64,000 nt of DNA from an uncultured Eubacteriales bacterium (GCA_900544555.1 UQWD01000004.1:1-64000), one strand, 5' to 3'. Positions 43,846 through 54,346 are shown, numbered from the stretch's first letter. Translations and numbers: made by a program. Notes: a model not told the origin generated them from the letters alone.

Positions 43846-46800
43846 CTAATAGGTAACGCGCACATTTTTGTCGCCGATAAGTTCCTTCAATCCGCTTAAT
43901 AACGCATCGGAAAGATTCACATACATCTCGCGCGGAACCGCCTTACGGATGTTTGTATACTTATCGTAAAGCGCGACGGGTATGTTGCCAGGATAGCGTT
44001 TGATTACGCTGAATATGCTTTCCAACATCGCGGGCTGCTCCTTTGAATTAAATCGCAGCCACAGTTTGCGCTTATCCGATACACCCTTGCTGAGTGGAAA
44101 AACCTCGTCGACCAGAATGGAATTGGGCTGATCTTCGCGCATGCTGATTCTTCCCGAAACACATATCTTTTCATCCGGCTTTAGCAGATTGCTGAACTTA
44201 GTAAACACAGAAGGGAAGATTACGAGCTCGGCAGATCCGGTTAGATCCTCCAGAACGCCGTACGCCATCATGCCGTTGCCGCTTTTCGTGGGTTTATTAC
44301 GTATAGCGGTTAATATACCGCCGATACGAACAGCGCTGTTATCGCGTATGGCGCCCAGCCCGTCAGCCTCGATAACGGAGGCGGCGGTTACTACGCCAAG
44401 CTTATCTAACTCATCCGCAAACTCAAGCAGGGGATGCCCGCTGATATAGATACCCAACGCTTCTTTTTCCATGGAGAGCAGCAACGCCTGATCATATTCA
44501 GGTATTTGGGGGAGTTCAATATCCGTCCGGCGCATATCCTCAACCCCTGGCATGTCCAGATCGAAAAGCGAAATCTGTCCGGTAGCCTTGCGTTTTTTAT
44601 CACTTGCGGCCAGGGTGATTGCTTGTTCATATACGGACATCAGCTGAGAACGCCGCGCGCCGAACCCGTCAAAGCAGCCCGCTTTAATCAGGCCCTCAAG
44701 CATACGCTTGTTTACGCCCTCCAAACGGCTTATAAAATCGCTGAAATCCTTAAAAGGGCCGTTGTCCTGCCTCTCGCGCAGCAGGCTGTTCATCGCCTGC
44801 TCTCCCACGTTCCTAATCGCTGCTAAGCCAAAACGTATTGCGTCCCCTTCAACCGAAAAGCGGGTTTGGCTTTGGTTGATATCCGGCGGAAGTATACGAA
44901 TGCTGTGCTTTTTGCACGAATAGATATACTCGGCGACCTTATCGGCCGATCCCATATAGCTGTTGATAAGCGCCGTCATAAACTCAACGGGATGCTTCCT
45001 CTTAAGGTAAGCCGTCCGGTATGCGACTACGGCGTAGGCTGCGGCGTGCGATTTATTGAAGGCATAGGAGGCAAAATCCATCATCTCATCAAAGATTTGG
45101 TTCGCAGCTTCCGCCGGAACGCCGTTCCTTACCGCGCCCGGTACGACAACCGAACCGTTTTCAACGATGCCGTTTATAAAATAGTTCCGCTCCTTCGCCA
45201 TAACGTCATGCTTCTTTTTCGACATGGCGCGCCGCACAATATCGCTCCGGCCAAGTGAATATCCGGCCAACTCGCGTACTATCTGCATAACCTGCTCCTG
45301 ATAGACCATGCATCCGTATGTCGGCTCAAGTATCGGCCGTAATTTCTCGTGCGCGTAATGGATGCTGTCCCTGTTGTTTTTACCGGCAAGGTACCGCGGT
45401 ATCTGTTCCATAGGTCCCGGGCGGAAAAGGGATATTCCGGCGATAATGTCCTCAAACGTTTCAGGCCGTAGCTGGGACAGGAACTGGCGCATGCCCGCGG
45501 ATTCCAACTGAAAAACGCCGTCCGTATCCGTAGCGGATATCATTGCGAAAACTTCCGGGTCGTCATATTGCATAGCGTTCCAATCCGGAATCTGAGCGCC
45601 CTTCTCCTCAAGATACGATAGCGTATCGCGAATAACCGTCAGCGTTCTAAGCCCTAAAAAGTCCATCTTCAACAGGCCCAGCTCCTCAAGTGTCGTCATG
45701 GAGAACTGGGTGGTAACCGCCTCGTCGTTTCTTTGAAGAGGAACGCACTCGACCGTGGGTTCCGCGGATATGACGACGCCGGCGGCATGTGTTGAGGCGT
45801 GCCTTGGCAGGCCCTCCAGCTTGAGCGATAAATCAAGAAGCTTTTTTACCTGTGTATCCGTTTGATAAAGGTTCTCAAGCTCCTGGGACATCTTGAGTGC
45901 CTTGCTGAGCGTCATATTTAACTCGCCGGGAACCAGCTTTGCTATCCTGTCAACCTCACCGTACGGTATTCGCATAACGCGCCCTACATCGCGGATAACC
46001 GCTCTTGCGGCCATGCTCCCAAAGGTGATAATCTGCGCAACGTGATCTTCGCCGTACTTATGTACGACGTAATCGATTACCTCCTGACGGCGCTCATAGC
46101 AAAAATCAATGTCGAAATCCGGCATGGATATTCTGTCCGGGTTCAGAAACCGTTCAAACAGCAGATTGTATTTAATCGGATCGATATCCGTGATATCCAT
46201 ACAGTACGCAACCAGGCTGCCCGCGCCGCTGCCGCGCCCCGGTCCAACGATGATGCCGTTTCGTTTCGCGTAATCTATGAAGTCCCATACTATCAAAAAA
46301 TAGTCCACAAACCCCATGCTTTTTATTACGGAAAGCTCATATTCCAACCTGCTGCGCGACTGTTCGTCCGGCGCCTGTACCTTTTTTCGATAACCTTCAT
46401 ATGCGAGACGCGTTAAAAACTCGTCGTTACCGAGTCCGCCGGGCGCGGTGAAGAGCGGCAAATGCCTTTGCCCAAAATTGATTTTAACGTCGCATTTTTC
46501 GGATATCTCTGCTGTGGCCGCCAGCGCTTCTGGATAATGGCCGAGCGCCTGAGCCATTTCATCATGGGATTTTAAATAGAATTCCTCCGTCTCCATTTTC
46601 ATGCGGTTTTCTTCGTCCATAAAACGATTGGTTTGTATGCACAACAACGCATCCTGCGCCTGAGCGTCTTCCTGGCGTACGTAATGCACGTCGTTTGTCG
46701 CAACCGTTTTAATGTTTAGATCATCGGCAAGCTTTACAAGCCTTGGCAATACGTTATGCTGCTCCTCCAACCCGTGGTTCTGCAATTCAATATAGAAATC

Positions 46801-47298
46801 CTGGCCGAATACGTTCTTGAGCATACGCGCTATACGGTACGCCTCCTCATCCCGACCGTTGAGCAAATGGCTCGGTATATCACCGGCAAGGCAGGCTGAA
46901 AGGCAAATTAGGCCCTCGTGATATTGGCACAGCAAATGATAATCGATTCTGGGTTTATAATAAAACCCTTTGATAAAAGCGATTGAAGACAGCTTCATCA
47001 GGTTTTTATAGCCAAGCTCGTTTTTTGCCAGCAAAACCAAGTGGGCATGCTCGCGCACACCCTCCTTATCCTCCAAAGAGCGGGGCGCCACGTAGGTTTC
47101 CATACCAAGGATCGGCTTTATCCCCGCGCCCATACACGCCTTGTAAAAATCAATAACGCCGTACATCGCTCCGTGATCCGTTATCGCAAGGGCGTTCATT
47201 CCCAGCTCTTTGGCCCGCGCGACAAGGTCGTTGATGCGCGCCGCTCCGTCGAGCAGACTAAATTGCGTATGCACATGCAAATGCGTAAAATCAGACAT
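43846..47298 (-). CDS. dnaE: DNA polymerase III alpha subunit DnaE
   Basis: 1,150 aa. PHP domain at the N-terminus (HLHVHTQFSLLDG), palm with GPGRGSGAGSLVAYC and the catalytic PDFDIDFCYERR, the helix-hairpin-helix region, and an OB-fold (VRIGGILTAI). AAGGGGG is 6 nt before the chosen second ATG; the first ATG directly abuts that site. The start lies within the 3' end of whiA. In Firmicutes DnaE extends primers or acts with PolC. Confidence 0.96.
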   Translation of the reverse strand: MSDFTHLHVHTQFSLLDGAARINDLVARAKELGMNALAITDHGAMYGVIDFYKACMGAGIKPILGMETYVAPRSLEDKEGVREHAHLVLLAKNELGYKNLMKLSSIAFIKGFYYKPRIDYHLLCQYHEGLICLSACLAGDIPSHLLNGRDEEAYRIARMLKNVFGQDFYIELQNHGLEEQHNVLPRLVKLADDLNIKTVATNDVHYVRQEDAQAQDALLCIQTNRFMDEENRMKMETEEFYLKSHDEMAQALGHYPEALAATAEISEKCDVKINFGQRHLPLFTAPGGLGNDEFLTRLAYEGYRKKVQAPDEQSRSRLEYELSVIKSMGFVDYFLIVWDFIDYAKRNGIIVGPGRGSGAGSLVAYCMDITDIDPIKYNLLFERFLNPDRISMPDFDIDFCYERRQEVIDYVVHKYGEDHVAQIITFGSMAARAVIRDVGRVMRIPYGEVDRIAKLVPGELNMTLSKALKMSQELENLYQTDTQVKKLLDLSLKLEGLPRHASTHAAGVVISAEPTVECVPLQRNDEAVTTQFSMTTLEELGLLKMDFLGLRTLTVIRDTLSYLEEKGAQIPDWNAMQYDDPEVFAMISATDTDGVFQLESAGMRQFLSQLRPETFEDIIAGISLFRPGPMEQIPRYLAGKNNRDSIHYAHEKLRPILEPTYGCMVYQEQVMQIVRELAGYSLGRSDIVRRAMSKKKHDVMAKERNYFINGIVENGSVVVPGAVRNGVPAEAANQIFDEMMDFASYAFNKSHAAAYAVVAYRTAYLKRKHPVEFMTALINSYMGSADKVAEYIYSCKKHSIRILPPDINQSQTRFSVEGDAIRFGLAAIRNVGEQAMNSLLRERQDNGPFKDFSDFISRLEGVNKRMLEGLIKAGCFDGFGARRSQLMSVYEQAITLAASDKKRKATGQISLFDLDMPGVEDMRRTDIELPQIPEYDQALLLSMEKEALGIYISGHPLLEFADELDKLGVVTAASVIEADGLGAIRDNSAVRIGGILTAIRNKPTKSGNGMMAYGVLEDLTGSAELVIFPSVFTKFSNLLKPDEKICVSGRISMREDQPNSILVDEVFPLSKGVSDKRKLWLRFNSKEQPAMLESIFSVIKRYPGNIPVALYDKYTNIRKAVPREMYVNLSDALLSGLKELIGDKNVRVTY

Positions 47299-48253
47299 AT
47301 CCATCCCCCTTGCGGCAAACTTCGATTTGCCGCGCCATCTCCAATAATTTTTGCAGCCGATGATTAACGCCTGATTTACCGATACCGGCTATTCGCGACA
47401 TATCGGACAGCGACGCCTCCGGATAGTTTATCCTAATCTCGGCCATTTCCCGCAGCGCCGGCGGCAGATGTTCCAGCCCGACAGCGTTTTGGATAATTCT
47501 TATAGCGGCTATCTGCGATACGGCGGCGCGAGCGGTTTTATCCATATTTGCGCTTTCACAGTTATTCGCCCGGTTAAGCTTATTACGAAAGCTTTTTACC
47601 ACGCGCGCATTTTCAAAATCGAGCGTCATTCCCTGGGCGCCGATAAGCGTGAGGAAATCTGAAATCATCTCCCCATCCTTGATGTAAACGACGTGGTTTC
47701 CGTTGCGAAATACGGATTTAGCCGCTAAACCATTTCCTTGAATTAAGTCTGACAAAACGTCCCGGTATCCGGCTTTTCTTGCTATTAGTTCAAGATGGTA
47801 GCCCTGTACCTTTACCGGGTCGCTGATTGAACCGGCTCCTAGAAAAGCGCCGCGAAGAAATACGCGGCCAAGTTCGCCGGTTATAAGATGGCCGGGTATT
47901 GAGGATATGAATACAGCGCCTTGCGGCCCATCGCTGATAATCCCAAGTTCCTTTATTAGCTTTACGCAATCCGGTCCGCTGATTCGTACTACGGTACAGC
48001 GCGCATGAAGGCCCTCCCTTTCTCTTACCGAGATGGAAGCCTCCAATCCACGGTATAGCCTTTGAGCCGTGCTTGCGGCAAGCCTGCCGACGCTGTGGCT
48101 TTCCGTAACGTAGCTTACGCCCAGCCGTCCGCCCTGCCCGAGGGTCAGGGAGCCTGCGGCGTTGGTCAGCGCGCAAAGCAGACAAAGCTTCTCAAGCCGT
48201 CCCTTAAGCCTGATCTTCACAAGCTCATCCTTTGCGTTCGATGAAAATGACAA
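47291..48253 (-). CDS. whiA: WhiA family DNA-binding protein
   Basis: 320 aa. Degenerate LAGLIDADG-type N-terminal domain (residues about 10-200) and a C-terminal helix-turn-helix (NYPEASLSDMSRIAGIGKSGVNHRLQKL). Linked to cell division and sporulation in Gram-positives. Normally follows rapZ and yvcK; here it follows rapZ directly. Confidence 0.94.
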   Translation of the reverse strand: MSFSSNAKDELVKIRLKGRLEKLCLLCALTNAAGSLTLGQGGRLGVSYVTESHSVGRLAASTAQRLYRGLEASISVREREGLHARCTVVRISGPDCVKLIKELGIISDGPQGAVFISSIPGHLITGELGRVFLRGAFLGAGSISDPVKVQGYHLELIARKAGYRDVLSDLIQGNGLAAKSVFRNGNHVVYIKDGEMISDFLTLIGAQGMTLDFENARVVKSFRNKLNRANNCESANMDKTARAAVSQIAAIRIIQNAVGLEHLPPALREMAEIRINYPEASLSDMSRIAGIGKSGVNHRLQKLLEMARQIEVCRKGDGYV

Positions 48254-48271
48254 AGCGGACCTACCTCCATG

Positions 48272-49150
48272 CTAGTCGCCAGTGGTTCTTCCCCGTATAT
48301 CCAGCCCTTCGTCGCTTAAATCACGGTGGACGATCGAAGCGTTGTATCGCGACTTGAGGCGCTCGTAGACCTCGTTTGCGGCGCATACGGAACGGTGGCG
48401 CCCGCCCGTGCAGCCGAACGCAACCATCAGCCGGTGCTTTCCCTGTTCCGCGAAGGCGGGAATAAGCTTGTCCAGCATAATGGTAATCCCGTCTATAAAT
48501 TCAATGTAACGCTCATCCATCGCAACATAGTCGCGTACAGGCATATCTAATCCAGAAAGATGACGAAGCTCTTGTTCATAGAACGGGTTAGGAAGAAAAC
48601 GCATGTCCAGCACGATATCCGCCTCAAAAGGGACCCCGCGCTTGTAACCGAAACTTTCTACTATCAGATTAAACGGCCGGTTGGCTTTTTCGTGAAGGAT
48701 GTTTTTGAGCGCGTGGTGCAGGGCAATAGGTTTTAAGTTCGAGGTATCCAGTATGTAATTCGCCCGCTCCCTCAGCGTTTTTAATAACTCGCGCTCTTTG
48801 GCGACCCCTTCGTCAATATAATTTGACAAAGGATGTCTGCGCCGTGTTTCACTGTACCTGCGTTCCAGAACGAAATCGCGGCAATCTAAAAACAATATTT
48901 CATACTGTACGTCAAGCCCCTCAAGTGAGCGGAGGCAGTTTTCCATGTCGCTCTGAAAAACGCTTTCTCTGCTGTCGATAACCAGCGCGGCGCGCTCAAC
49001 CGAAGGCGTGGCTTTAATGCACATCCTCACAAAATCGGTTACCATAGCTGCGGGAAGGTTATCCACGCAATAAAAGCCTAAGTCTTCCAGGTAACGCAGC
49101 GCCTGAGATTTACCCGCTCCAGACAGCCCTGTTACAATCAACAGATACAT
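48272..49150 (-). CDS. rapZ: RNase adapter RapZ / nucleotide-binding YvcJ
   Basis: 292 aa. P-loop GLSGAGKSQALRYLEDLGFYCVDNLP at the N-terminus and the family C-terminal motif FGCTGGRHRSVCAA. In E. coli it steers RNase E to the GlmZ sRNA; in Firmicutes (YvcJ) it is a nucleotide-binding protein with a less clear role. Part of murB-rapZ-whiA-dnaE; only 18 nt lie between it and whiA. Confidence 0.93.
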   Translation of the reverse strand: MYLLIVTGLSGAGKSQALRYLEDLGFYCVDNLPAAMVTDFVRMCIKATPSVERAALVIDSRESVFQSDMENCLRSLEGLDVQYEILFLDCRDFVLERRYSETRRRHPLSNYIDEGVAKERELLKTLRERANYILDTSNLKPIALHHALKNILHEKANRPFNLIVESFGYKRGVPFEADIVLDMRFLPNPFYEQELRHLSGLDMPVRDYVAMDERYIEFIDGITIMLDKLIPAFAEQGKHRLMVAFGCTGGRHRSVCAANEVYERLKSRYNASIVHRDLSDEGLDIRGRTTGD

Positions 49151-49176
49151 ATTATTCGCCCCCTTACCAGCAGCCT

Positions 49177-50067
49177 TTATATTACCTTGACTTCCGTTTC
49201 TAAAAGTACGCCGCTGTTTTCGTATACGCGTTTTTGAATTAATTCGATCAATTTTAATACGTCCCCGCAGGTCGCCCCGCCTTTATTAATAATAAAGCCC
49301 GCGTGCTTTTGGCTTACCTCCGCGCCGCCCACGCGCGCCCCTTTTAGGCCGGCCTGTTCTATGAGCGCGCCCGCATAATACCCCTTGGGCCGTTTAAATA
49401 TACTGCCCGCGCTCGGGCTGTCCAGCGGCTGACGTTCCCTTCTGCGCACGGCGTATTCGGCCATACGCCTCGCACAGAATCCGTCGTCGCGCTCTAATGT
49501 GAGCTCCACACCCGATACCACCCATTCATCGGGCGTAAAGGAGCTTGAACGATATGAAAAATCGCTCTTTACCGGTTTTACGCGCGTTAACATTCTTTGT
49601 TTCAGCCCTGTAATTTCCGTTATAACCTGGCTCATCTCCCCGCCGTAAGCGCCCGCGTTCATAGCGGCCGCGCCGCCGATGGTGCCAGGTATTCCATTAG
49701 CCCATTCGAGGCCCATAAGCCCATATGATAATGCAGCCTTAGCCACAGAACTCAAAAGAGCCCCCGCGCCTACCCTAAGCTTACATCCCGAGCATGAAAT
49801 ACCGGCCATCCTATCGCCTACCCGAATAATTAATCCCAGGTAGCCCTTATCGCTTACAAGCGTGTTGGAGCCGTTGCCCATAATATGGCAAGGTATCTCG
49901 AGCGAATCCGCCGCGCATAGAGCCCTCAGCAGCTCCTCGGGGCTCGAAGGCTCCGCAATAATAGCGGCTGGCCCGCCTATATGAAACGTTGTCATGGTAT
50001 TCATAGGCACATTGAGCCTCATGTGAATACCCTTCAACTCCTCGCAAAGTCTGTCAATCCTAATCAT
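49177..50067 (-). CDS. murB: UDP-N-acetylenolpyruvoylglucosamine reductase
   Basis: 296 aa FAD enzyme of peptidoglycan precursor synthesis. NTMTTFHIGGPA start, IMGNGSNTLVSDKGY, ANGIPGTIGGAAAMNAGAYGGEM, and the active-site SAGSIFKRP and HAGFIINKGGATCGDV. TATGGAGATG precedes the ATG. Confidence 0.95.
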   Translation of the reverse strand: MIRIDRLCEELKGIHMRLNVPMNTMTTFHIGGPAAIIAEPSSPEELLRALCAADSLEIPCHIMGNGSNTLVSDKGYLGLIIRVGDRMAGISCSGCKLRVGAGALLSSVAKAALSYGLMGLEWANGIPGTIGGAAAMNAGAYGGEMSQVITEITGLKQRMLTRVKPVKSDFSYRSSSFTPDEWVVSGVELTLERDDGFCARRMAEYAVRRRERQPLDSPSAGSIFKRPKGYYAGALIEQAGLKGARVGGAEVSQKHAGFIINKGGATCGDVLKLIELIQKRVYENSGVLLETEVKVI

Positions 50068-50118
50068 CGCATCTCCATAGGGGCGAAAGCCCGTGAACTA
50101 CTTCTTATTTTACTTGAT

Positions 50119-51246
50119 TTACGGCATGTTAACAAGCTCTTTGAATATCCTGTTGAACTCACTAACGCCGGACTCATCTCCGCTTACAGCGGCCACCGCC
50201 GCCTGGCGGAGGCTTTCTTTCATTCGGTAAAGGGAAAAAGTATTCGGCACGCGCGGTTTTTTTAAAGCCTGATATAGCTTCTGGGGAAGCTCCGATGTAA
50301 AGGAAGGATCTTCATTCAAGACGATGGCGGGAATACCGCCGAGCCCGGCAAGATTCTCCTGCGGCCCCTCGTCAACAACCTGACGCATCAGCTCCATCGC
50401 GTATGGGATTTTGCCCTCTTCTATTTGCCTGTCAAGTCCCATATATTGAACTAAATCTGTATAATTCGTTATGGTGGACAACTGAAAAACGAAACCCTGT
50501 CCCAATTCAAGCTTTCTGAGCAGATCGCCTGCCGCGCGGGCGTCTACCACTGCGCTCCCCGCCAATTTATCCTTAAACGCGTCAAACTCCGCCGATTGCG
50601 CTTTTACGCCTAAGGAAGCAAGAATGACCGGGTCGCCGCAAATCCCATAAACCTGTTCTTTCTTTTTGCCTTGGGTAAAAGTCATCTTTTGCGCCGCGTC
50701 AAGCAGCCATCCATCCTTAGTTGGGTCGTCGGGAATCGAATCAACGCTTCGCGCCTGCGCAATCTGCGAGTTTACGAGAAGCGCGTATCCAGAGAGTACA
50801 TAGGGTATGGCGTACTGCTTATCCTCTGATTTTCCGGACCGCTCAATGCCATCTAAAAATACCGCTTCCGGCTGTTCCGTCAGCTCCAGCAGCATATCCT
50901 CGCCGCACCAGCCGGAAGGAAAGGAGTAAATATCCGCTCGTTCCCCTTTTGACAGGCGTTCCATGCAATCTTCAACACTCATCGCCTCTATGGTAACAAA
51001 TACGCCAAAATGCTTTTTTTCAACTCTCGCCGCGCGCTTTTCAAGCCAGGAGCTTAAGCTTCCCGCATAGGTTTTAAAGCCGACGATGTGCCAGCATGTG
51101 ATTACGCCGGTAAAAGGCTCTTGCTCACCCTGCATCCACTCGTTGTAGTAATTGCGCTCAAGCCTCCCCGATAAATAGGTTGGTATTAACGCGAGATATG
51201 CGATAATCAGGGCCGCCGCTATAAATCTTAGGCTTTTGCGCGCCAT
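50119..51246 (-). CDS. Orphan membrane-anchored solute-binding-like protein
   Basis: 375 aa. N-terminal hydrophobic anchor (residues about 7-25) without a lipobox Cys, then a fold resembling family 1 extracellular solute-binding proteins: GVITCWHIVGFKTY, ERADIYSFPSGWC, YAIPYVLSGYALLVNS. No ABC permease or ATPase gene adjoins it, so it may act as a sensor or binding protein without a transporter. AGGGGG before the ATG. Family assignment is by overall pattern only. Confidence 0.6.
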   Translation of the reverse strand: MARKSLRFIAAALIIAYLALIPTYLSGRLERNYYNEWMQGEQEPFTGVITCWHIVGFKTYAGSLSSWLEKRAARVEKKHFGVFVTIEAMSVEDCMERLSKGERADIYSFPSGWCGEDMLLELTEQPEAVFLDGIERSGKSEDKQYAIPYVLSGYALLVNSQIAQARSVDSIPDDPTKDGWLLDAAQKMTFTQGKKKEQVYGICGDPVILASLGVKAQSAEFDAFKDKLAGSAVVDARAAGDLLRKLELGQGFVFQLSTITNYTDLVQYMGLDRQIEEGKIPYAMELMRQVVDEGPQENLAGLGGIPAIVLNEDPSFTSELPQKLYQALKKPRVPNTFSLYRMKESLRQAAVAAVSGDESGVSEFNRIFKELVNMP

Positions 51247-51419
51247 TAATCCATACCCCCTAATATCCTGAGCTTGGCGCTGTTTGGGATAAGAATCCGC
51301 ACCGCCGGTACTTATCCATATGTTATGTTATAAGCGTATTATTCTGACTTAACGGCGATTAGTGATCCTTGCTTAAATCACAATGTGAGGCGCTCTTTTT
51401 GTGAATGAGTTAAATTACG

Positions 51420-51449
51420 AAAAAAACCCCGCGTAATTCATACGGGGTT
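51420..51449 (-). terminator. Terminator of the cyclophilin gene
   Basis: On the minus strand AACCCCG...CGGGGTT and then a T-run, about 40 nt after the stop. Confidence 0.8.
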
Positions 51450-51487
51450 CAGCTTGTCAAGGCCGTTGCGCTATAAGGGATAAAGCG

Positions 51488-52129
51488 TTACGGCACGGGC
51501 AGTTTTTCCGGTTCGGGAAGAGCGGGCCCGTCTATGGTGACCTTTTTAATGACCACATCCTCCAGCGGCCTTTCTCTCTCCGTCTTAACCGCCGCAATTC
51601 TATCCACTACATCCATACCTTGAATAACGCGGCCAAATGCTGCGTATAGGCCATCAAGCCCCTTATTGTCCTTATGCATAATGAAAAATTGGCTCCCCGC
51701 CGAATCATACAGCGGATCACCGCGGCGCGCAAACGATAGCGTACCGCGTGTATGCGATATGCTGTTCTCGAAGCCGTTTACTGAAAACTCCCCCTTAATG
51801 CAATAACCCGGGCTGCCGGACCCCGTACCGTTAATATCGCCCCCCTGAATCATAAAACCCTCAACAACCCGATGAAATATCAGACCATCGTAAAACCCTT
51901 CCCTCGCCAAGTAAACAAAGTTGCAGACGGATTGCGGGGCGGCTTTGGGGTAAAGCTCGGCGACAATTACGCCTCCGTCCTCCATCTCTATGGTGGCGGT
52001 CATTGTTTCAACTTCCATCGGATCCTCTACGTTGTCAGGATGATATTGCGGCGTGGTTTGCCCGCCTTCAAGCGGTGCGCAGCCGGTTAACAAAGCTATG
52101 CACAATATCAGGTAAAACAACCTTTTCAT
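51488..52129 (-). CDS. Cyclophilin-type peptidyl-prolyl isomerase, lipoprotein
   Basis: 213 aa. Lipoprotein signal with lipobox LLTGC (residues about 14-18), a short linker, then a cyclophilin domain (about 45-198) with NFVYLAREGFYDGLIFHRVVEGFMIQGGD and GSQFFIMHKDNKGLDGLYAAFGRVI. It probably folds exported proteins on the outer face of the membrane. Monocistronic, with its own terminator. Confidence 0.92.
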   Translation of the reverse strand: MKRLFYLILCIALLTGCAPLEGGQTTPQYHPDNVEDPMEVETMTATIEMEDGGVIVAELYPKAAPQSVCNFVYLAREGFYDGLIFHRVVEGFMIQGGDINGTGSGSPGYCIKGEFSVNGFENSISHTRGTLSFARRGDPLYDSAGSQFFIMHKDNKGLDGLYAAFGRVIQGMDVVDRIAAVKTERERPLEDVVIKKVTIDGPALPEPEKLPVP

Positions 52130-52184
52130 AGTTTCTCCCCCTCTTTCATAATACTGATTAATTTATCATCTTAAAGCCTTATAG

Positions 52185-54110
52185 TCAACGCGACGGAGTA
52201 AAGGATTTCTCCATTTTCTCAAGCGATTCCTGAGCCTGAGCCCAATTCTCGTACAGCCTTTCAATATCAATTCGTTTATTATCCGCCGCGCGTGCAAGTT
52301 CCCCCGCCTTAACATAATCTGAGGCATTCTCCGGTTCGCTCAATAATCTTTCGATATTTGCCAGCTCCTCCTCGGCGCAAGTAATCTCCTGCTCGCATCT
52401 TTTCAGCCTGCCTTTGACTTGGTTAACGGCGCTTTGAAACTCCTTACGTTCTTTATATTGGTTCGGCTTTTCAGGCTCCCGGCTGCTTTGCCGCGATTGC
52501 TCAAAACGGCTCCGCTCAGATATGCAGTCGTCATAGCCGCCAATATATTCAGTAATGCCCTTCGAGTCCATATAGAGGATTCTGTCCGCAAGCCTGTTAA
52601 CCAGATATCGATCGTGCGTTACAACCAGCATCGTCCCCTCATAATCCTCAAGCGCGGTTTCAAGCGCTTCGCGCGATGCGATATCAAGATGATTGGTCGG
52701 TTCGTCAAGGATCAGGAAGTTCGTTTCAGACAGCATGAGTTTGAGCAGCTGAACCCGCGCCCGCTCGCCGCCGGATAAACAGCCAACCTCCTTAAGTACA
52801 TCGTCGCCACGAAAAAGAAACGCTCCTAGCGCGGTGCGAAGTTCGGTTAAATTCATCAGGGGATATTCACGGTGCATCTCCTCCAGCACCGTATTATCCG
52901 GTTCGAGTGCGGCCATCGTTTGATCATAATAACCGGGTTTTACCTTCGCGCCGAACATAGCCTCGCCGGCGTCCGCGTTTTCCTTACGCATGATAAGGCG
53001 AAGCAGCGTGGTTTTTCCGCATCCGTTCGCGCCGAGCAAAAATACCCTTTCGCCTTTTCGGATATGTAGGCTTACATTGGCGAACACCCGTTTATTCCCA
53101 TATGATTTTGCAACTTCGTTAACCGTCAGCACGTCGTTTCCCCCGCCCTGCGGAACCTGAAAGCGGAAGCGCACGCTTTTTTCATCGCGCTCCGGCTCAA
53201 TCAGCGTCTTGCGGAGCCGTTCAATCTGCTTCATTTTCGATGCGGCGGTTACAAAATTACGCTCCTGTCCCCAGCGCTTCTGTTGTTCCACGATGCCCTG
53301 TATGCGACGTATCTCTCTTTGCGTGTTTCTATAATGGCGCAGCAATATTTCATTCTGAGTGCTCATGTGGTTTACATGCGCGGAGTAATTGCCGTCGGTA
53401 ACGAATAGCTTGTTGTTTTTAAGCTCCAGCGTACGGTTCGTTACCTTATCTAGAAAATACCGGTCGTGGGATATCACAACGTACGCCCCGGCGTATCCGC
53501 ACAAAAACTCTTCCAGCCATTGCGTGCTTTCGATATCAAGATGATTCGTAGGCTCGTCGAGCAGCAAAAGGTTCGCGCCGGAAAGCAATACTTTAGCAAG
53601 CTGCGCTTTGTTGCGCTGCCCGCCGCTCATCGTATTGATCCCCTGGCCGAATTCTTCATCTTTAAAGCCCAAACCCTTAAGCGTGGAGCGTGTGCGGCTG
53701 CGGTACGTAAAACCGCCCATAAGCTCATATTGGGAGTTCAAAGCATGCTGGCGCTGGATGAGCGATTCAATGTCGCCGGAATTCTGTTCAATTTTTAGGC
53801 TTACTTCATCCAGCTCCCTTTCGATATCGATAAGGCGCCTGAAGATATAGAGCGTATAGTCAAACAGGGAAAGGCTGCTATTATCAAGCGCCTGATCCAT
53901 AGTGGATACAGCCGCTTCTTTGCTTTTGTATACGGCGCCCTCGTCGGGCCGCTCAAGTCCGGTGATCATTTTGAACAGCGTAGTTTTTCCGCTGCCGTTC
54001 ACGCCAACTAGGCCTATCCGGTCTTTATCCCTTATCTCAAAAGAAACATCCTCAAACAAAAGGCTGTCCACAAACGATTTCTTTATTTGGTTTACCTGAA
54101 CCAGCAACAT
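52185..54110 (-). CDS. ABC-F family ATPase
   Basis: 641 aa from the ATG with AGGTGG 8 nt upstream. Two ABC domains: Walker A GVNGSGKTT and GANGCGKTT, signatures MSGGQRNKAQLAKVLL and LSGGERARVQLLKLML, each followed by LLDEPTNHLD or ILDEPTNHLD. A charged linker lies between them and there is a C-terminal coiled coil. No membrane segment. ABC-F proteins act on the ribosome as translation factors or antibiotic protection factors; which of these cannot be told here. Confidence 0.9.
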   Translation of the reverse strand: MLLVQVNQIKKSFVDSLLFEDVSFEIRDKDRIGLVGVNGSGKTTLFKMITGLERPDEGAVYKSKEAAVSTMDQALDNSSLSLFDYTLYIFRRLIDIERELDEVSLKIEQNSGDIESLIQRQHALNSQYELMGGFTYRSRTRSTLKGLGFKDEEFGQGINTMSGGQRNKAQLAKVLLSGANLLLLDEPTNHLDIESTQWLEEFLCGYAGAYVVISHDRYFLDKVTNRTLELKNNKLFVTDGNYSAHVNHMSTQNEILLRHYRNTQREIRRIQGIVEQQKRWGQERNFVTAASKMKQIERLRKTLIEPERDEKSVRFRFQVPQGGGNDVLTVNEVAKSYGNKRVFANVSLHIRKGERVFLLGANGCGKTTLLRLIMRKENADAGEAMFGAKVKPGYYDQTMAALEPDNTVLEEMHREYPLMNLTELRTALGAFLFRGDDVLKEVGCLSGGERARVQLLKLMLSETNFLILDEPTNHLDIASREALETALEDYEGTMLVVTHDRYLVNRLADRILYMDSKGITEYIGGYDDCISERSRFEQSRQSSREPEKPNQYKERKEFQSAVNQVKGRLKRCEQEITCAEEELANIERLLSEPENASDYVKAGELARAADNKRIDIERLYENWAQAQESLEKMEKSFTPSR

Positions 54111-54346
54111 AGCTATTTCCACCTATTGCGTTTTGTAATGCGATCGAGGAGGTATGCTCCGGTCGCATTGCGGTATAAACGCTTATCTTTCAAATCGGTA
54201 TTCTCCATTTCAAACGCATGCTAAAGCGCTGAAAATGCATTAACCCTATAATTATAATTGAAGAACCGGGCTTTTGTAAATGAAGCTGAAAAGCTTAATT
54301 GAACAACGAAATACGGGTTGATTTCATACAGATCTAGTCATACTGA

